Assembly (NCBI GenBank): GCA_002411085.1
Contig: DHQK01000016.1
Coordinates: 1-8,770, forward strand
From: Marinilabilia sp. UBA5340
GTDB taxonomy: Bacteria > Bacteroidota > Bacteroidia > Bacteroidales > Marinilabiliaceae
DNA: 8,770 bases
Reading direction: 5' to 3'
The translations under genes were made by a program, and so were the position numbers. Below the pieces are notes generated by a model. That model was not told where the DNA came from, did not search any database, and saw nothing but the letters and a program-made list of their open reading frames with translations. Within the stretch, counting starts at the first letter, position 1; each line of letters begins with the position of its first letter. This document shows positions 5,988 through 8,770 of the stretch, piece after piece.

Positions 5988-7172
5988 ATGATGAATAAAC
6001 ACTGGACGTATATCCTTGGTTTGTTTTTACTGGCCCCACTTGGGCTTTCTGCACAGCAAGCCAATGTTAATCTCGACTACAACCCACAGGAAGACACGGA
6101 AGGTCTTACTCCCTTTAGTGCACAGGTAAATTCGCCGGAAGTGCATGACGACCGGACCGTAACATTTCGTATCAAAGCGCCCAACGCGGAAAAAGTTGAA
6201 TTACCTGCCGGCGCCATTCACACAGCTCTTGACAAAGGCCGTGACCCGATTCCCTTTAAAAAAGGTGAAGATGGCATCTGGACACTGACCATTGGTCCCT
6301 TAGAGCCAGACATGTATGCTTACCATCTGCGGGTTGACGGAGTACAAATTGCAGATCCCAATAACACTTATGCAGCCTTTACGGCTATGCCTCCCTACAG
6401 CCAGCTAATTGTTCATGGCAATGGTCCTGCGTATTATGATGCTCAAAATGTGCCTCATGGAAATGTTACACGTCATATTTATCATTCGGATGTTACCGAA
6501 GGCCAGCGAGAGCTTTATGTTTATACGCCTCCTGGATATGATCCGGACAAAAAATATCCCGTTCTTTATTTATTAGGGGGAAGTGGTGAGCTGCCTTCGA
6601 ACTGGGTGTACGATGGGCGCGTAAATTTCATTATGGACAATCTGCTTGCCGAAGATAAAGCAGAACCAATGCTGATTGCCATACCCAACAACCAGGTAAT
6701 TCATCGCAATCACCCCAACCATGTTGAACTCACTTTCGATATCTTTGAAAAAGAACTCCGGAATCATGTCATACCTCTGGTTGATAAAAGTTACAGCACA
6801 ATTCAATCACCATCAGGAAGAGCGATCTCCGGATTATCTATGGGTGGGCGTCACAGCATGTTTATCGGTTTCCGTTCACTCGACAAATTCGCCAATTTTG
6901 GAATTCTCAGCGCCGGAGACACAGATGCTGAAACATCGTTAAAAAAGTTTTTAAACGATCCGGAAGTAAATAAAAAAGTTGATTACCTCTTTGTCGGACA
7001 AGGCACCAAAGAGGCCCAGGGCTTTTTTAATCGAAGATGCCAGGCCCTTCACGATGCATTAACAAACCATGACATCGAACACGATTACTATATTGGGGGA
7101 AATGGCGGACATGACTGGTCCACCTGGCGGCATCTTTTGTATTACCGGTTTCTGCCAAATCTTTGGAAATAA
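5988..7172 (+). CDS. Secreted CE1-type esterase, array copy 5 (divergent)
   Basis: I start this gene at ATG 5988 (a second ATG follows at 5991) because a proper signal peptide, MMNKHWTYILGLFLLAPLGLSA/Q, begins there; the in-frame ATG at 5886 lies inside copy 4 and would put 34 residues before the signal. The protein is 394 aa. The E-set domain (~52-157) is longer than in the other copies and ends in NVPHG. The hydrolase domain (~165-394) has YTPPGY, GLSMGG with nucleophile Ser284, and GGHDWSTWR with catalytic His375. The acid position is GTKE (Glu342). The oxyanion strand reads LYLLGGSGE where the others have LYLQHG, so the conserved His is absent. The MDNG motif is IPNN. It is the most diverged copy and may act on a different ester. 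Copy 4 ends 43 bp upstream. Confidence 0.9.
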   Translation: MMNKHWTYILGLFLLAPLGLSAQQANVNLDYNPQEDTEGLTPFSAQVNSPEVHDDRTVTFRIKAPNAEKVELPAGAIHTALDKGRDPIPFKKGEDGIWTLTIGPLEPDMYAYHLRVDGVQIADPNNTYAAFTAMPPYSQLIVHGNGPAYYDAQNVPHGNVTRHIYHSDVTEGQRELYVYTPPGYDPDKKYPVLYLLGGSGELPSNWVYDGRVNFIMDNLLAEDKAEPMLIAIPNNQVIHRNHPNHVELTFDIFEKELRNHVIPLVDKSYSTIQSPSGRAISGLSMGGRHSMFIGFRSLDKFANFGILSAGDTDAETSLKKFLNDPEVNKKVDYLFVGQGTKEAQGFFNRRCQALHDALTNHDIEHDYYIGGNGGHDWSTWRHLLYYRFLPNLWK

Positions 7173-7189
7173 CATGGAGTTTAAAAAAT

Positions 7190-7223
7190 AGCCTAAACGC
7201 AGATACACAGTGATCTATTGTAA
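7190..7223. repeat. Dispersed intergenic repeat, copy B
   Basis: AGCCTAAACGCAGA (7190-7203) matches 4597-4610 exactly and in the same orientation, also preceded by an A-run. GATCTATTGTAA (7212-7223) is the exact reverse complement of 4637-4648. The tandem octamers of copy A are missing here, so this copy is shorter or more decayed. Confidence 0.68.
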
Positions 7224-7336
7224 GATATGGCTAAAGTTTATAGTCGCGTAAAATTGGCTCGGAAGTATATCGTTCTTAAATAATGAATGGAGCCTGAAGG
7301 ACTACTATATTTATAGCTAATATGCATGAAAAAAAT

Positions 7337-7353
7337 CGACACTGAAGGTGTCG
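7337..7353. repeat. CGACAC/GTGTCG hairpin with CTGAAGG core
   Basis: CGACAC (7337-7342) and GTGTCG (7348-7353) form a perfect 6-bp stem with loop TGAAG, preceded by a run of seven A. On the - strand the stem would be followed by a T-run, like a terminator reading leftward. A second CTGAAGG is at 7294-7300. Hairpins with a TGAAG loop are, from memory, frequent noncoding repeats in Bacteroidota. Confidence 0.45.
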
Positions 7354-7439
7354 TACAATTCTTGGGATTAACAGGAAACTAAATATTTTATGAAGAACTT
7401 GCATATTCCATCATATCATTAAAATTAAATTCTATACCA

Positions 7440-8770
7440 ATGAAAAACATAACGACTTCACTCATCGTATTTCTGATGGTTTTTTTGGCATCATGCACAA
7501 ACCAGCAACAACCAGGACAAGTACAGGTTGAAGGCGGCGCCATTCAGGGGACAGTCACCGAAGATCTGACCATTTACAAAGGCATCCCATTTGCCGCGCC
7601 TCCGGTAGGCGATTTGCGCTGGAAAGCACCACAACCCGTTGAAGCCTGGGAAGGCGTCAAACAAACCACCAAGTATGCTCCAGCCCCAATGCAAGGAGGA
7701 AATCCTCCTTCAGGAAAAAGCGAAGACTGCCTCTACCTGAATGTTTGGACGCCTGCAAAATCTGCAGATGAAAAACTCCCGGTTATGGTTTGGATTTACG
7801 GGGGAGGATTCAGTTTTGGTTCCACCTCTGCCCCGGTGCATGACGGTGAAAACCTTGCACGAAAAGGCGTAATTCTCGTGAGTATTGCTTACCGGGTAGG
7901 GCAAATTGGTTTTCTGGCTCATCCCGAACTCAGTGCCGAAAGCCCCAACGGTGTTTCGGGCAACTATGGCATACTTGACCAGATTGCCGGACTTCAATGG
8001 GTGCAAAACAATATCGAAGCATTTGGCGGAAACCCTGATAATGTGACCATTTTTGGTGAATCAGCCGGAGGCATCTCTGTGAGTATGCTTTGTGCCTCTC
8101 CTTTAGCCAAAGGGCTGTTTCAAAAAGCCATTTCCCAAAGTGGTGGTTCCTTTGGCCCTACACGTTCGACTACCTACCCAGGCGAAAACATGAAAACACT
8201 GGAACAAGCAGAGCAGGATGGTGTTGAATATCTGGAACAATTTGATGCATCATCCATCGAAGAATTGCGCAAGGTTGATGCTGAAAAACTAATTCCCCAG
8301 GGCTGGACGATGCCAGGAGGCTGGCCAATAGTTGATGGTTACGTCATTCCCGATGATCAATATAAGCTGTATGAAAAAGGAGAATACAACGATGTACCTG
8401 TATTGATTGGTTATAACTCTGACGAAGGACTGAGTTTTCCGGCCGGCCGCACTCCCGAAGAATACATTGAAACGGTAACCAAACGATTTGGACCTTATGC
8501 TGACTCTCTGCTTCAGGCTTATCCGGTGGGAGAAAACACAGTGCCCAGAAGTGCCCGAAACTTAATGCGCGATGCAGCTTTCGGATGGCCTACCTGGAGT
8601 TGGGCCCGCTTGCAAACCAAAACCGGAGAATCTCCTGTTTATCTTTACTATTTCGATCAACATCCCGAATATCCGGAAGACTCACCCCAGGCTGATCACG
8701 GAACTCCTCATGGTGTGGATGTTCCCTATGTGTTTATGAATATGGATCAATCCAATCCCAACACAACAGA
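7440..8770 (+). CDS. Type-B carboxylesterase lipoprotein, 3'-truncated by window
   Basis: 443 residues are visible; the family is usually about 500-550. The N-terminus is a lipoprotein signal with lipobox LASC (16-19), so Cys19 is the predicted lipidated residue. The residues after it (TNQQQ) lack the acidic cluster linked to surface export in Bacteroidota, so an inner-facing periplasmic anchor is slightly favoured (inference). Family marks in order: YKGIPFAAPPVGDLRW, the EDCLYLNVW signature, YGGGF oxyanion loop (120-124, Tyr where many members have His), GESAGG with nucleophile Ser208, NSDEG with Glu329, and HGVDVPYVF with His424. The Ser-Glu-His triad is therefore complete. The family hydrolyses carboxylic esters of many alcohols; the substrate is not readable. 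It shares no evident sequence with the CE1 array, though both are alpha/beta hydrolases, and has a 267-bp spacer before it. Confidence 0.92.
   Translation, partial: MKNITTSLIVFLMVFLASCTNQQQPGQVQVEGGAIQGTVTEDLTIYKGIPFAAPPVGDLRWKAPQPVEAWEGVKQTTKYAPAPMQGGNPPSGKSEDCLYLNVWTPAKSADEKLPVMVWIYGGGFSFGSTSAPVHDGENLARKGVILVSIAYRVGQIGFLAHPELSAESPNGVSGNYGILDQIAGLQWVQNNIEAFGGNPDNVTIFGESAGGISVSMLCASPLAKGLFQKAISQSGGSFGPTRSTTYPGENMKTLEQAEQDGVEYLEQFDASSIEELRKVDAEKLIPQGWTMPGGWPIVDGYVIPDDQYKLYEKGEYNDVPVLIGYNSDEGLSFPAGRTPEEYIETVTKRFGPYADSLLQAYPVGENTVPRSARNLMRDAAFGWPTWSWARLQTKTGESPVYLYYFDQHPEYPEDSPQADHGTPHGVDVPYVFMNMDQSNPNTT

Larger units (their letters stand above)
7173..7439. other. Intergenic spacer between array copy 5 and the lipoprotein carboxylesterase
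   Basis: This 267-bp spacer holds dispersed repeat copy B (7190-7223), two CTGAAGG motifs (7294-7300, 7342-7348) and a hairpin (7337-7353). The last 60 bp are strongly A/T-rich, as expected for a leader region. No TAnnTTTG box and no gene are visible. Confidence 0.5.

Noticed and set aside
869..7172. Enterobactin/siderophore esterase function for the array
   Set aside because: Enterochelin esterases share the E-set plus hydrolase layout, but no siderophore biosynthesis, TonB receptor or iron-regulation site is seen, and the neighbouring glycosidase domain favours polysaccharide esters.
4572..7223. Insertion sequence bounded by the two dispersed repeats
   Set aside because: No transposase lies between them, the 14-bp part is in direct orientation and no target-site duplication is visible; kept only as a repeat observation.

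Overview
The window looks like part of a polysaccharide-degrading region from a member of the Bacteroidota. This rests on moderate GC, A/T-rich spacers, no strong Shine-Dalgarno sites, many signal peptides ending in 'AFAQ/SFAQ/LSAQ', a 'LASC' lipobox, and families typical of these bacteria (GH43-type C-terminal beta-sandwich, bimodular CE1 esterases). The genus cannot be fixed from the sequence. All genes are on the + strand.

Layout. (1) Positions 3-668 hold the 3' end of a large gene, probably a secreted glycosidase; only its C-terminal concanavalin-like beta-sandwich is visible. (2) A nested hairpin at 706-752 lies in the spacer after it. (3) Five paralogous secreted esterases follow head to tail (869-1972, 1992-3176, 3414-4571, 4778-5944, 5988-7172). 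Each has a signal peptide, an N-terminal E-set/CBM48-like domain and a CE1-type alpha/beta-hydrolase domain with a GLSMG nucleophile elbow. (4) The spacers inside and after the array carry a strong hairpin (3251-3299), a patch of 7- and 8-bp tandem repeats (4604-4703), and a dispersed repeat shared by two spacers (4597 and 7190). (5) From 7440 to the window edge runs a lipoprotein carboxylesterase of the type-B family, unrelated in sequence to the five CE1 paralogs.

How the genes may work together (inference): the glycosidase would trim a hemicellulose-like backbone or side chain, while the esterases remove ester decorations (acetyl, feruloyl or similar) in the periplasm or outside the cell. 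The array looks like a local gene-family expansion. The N-terminal domain is nearly frozen between copies 2 and 3, while the catalytic domain diverges, most strongly in its C-terminal part. Likely transcription groups by spacing are copies 1+2 (19 bp apart) and copies 4+5 (43 bp apart), with copy 3 set off by spacers of 237 and 206 bp. No SusC/SusD pair, regulator, RNA gene, CRISPR array or transposase is visible. I see no clearly new system; the esterase array and its repeat-laden spacers are the points of interest.
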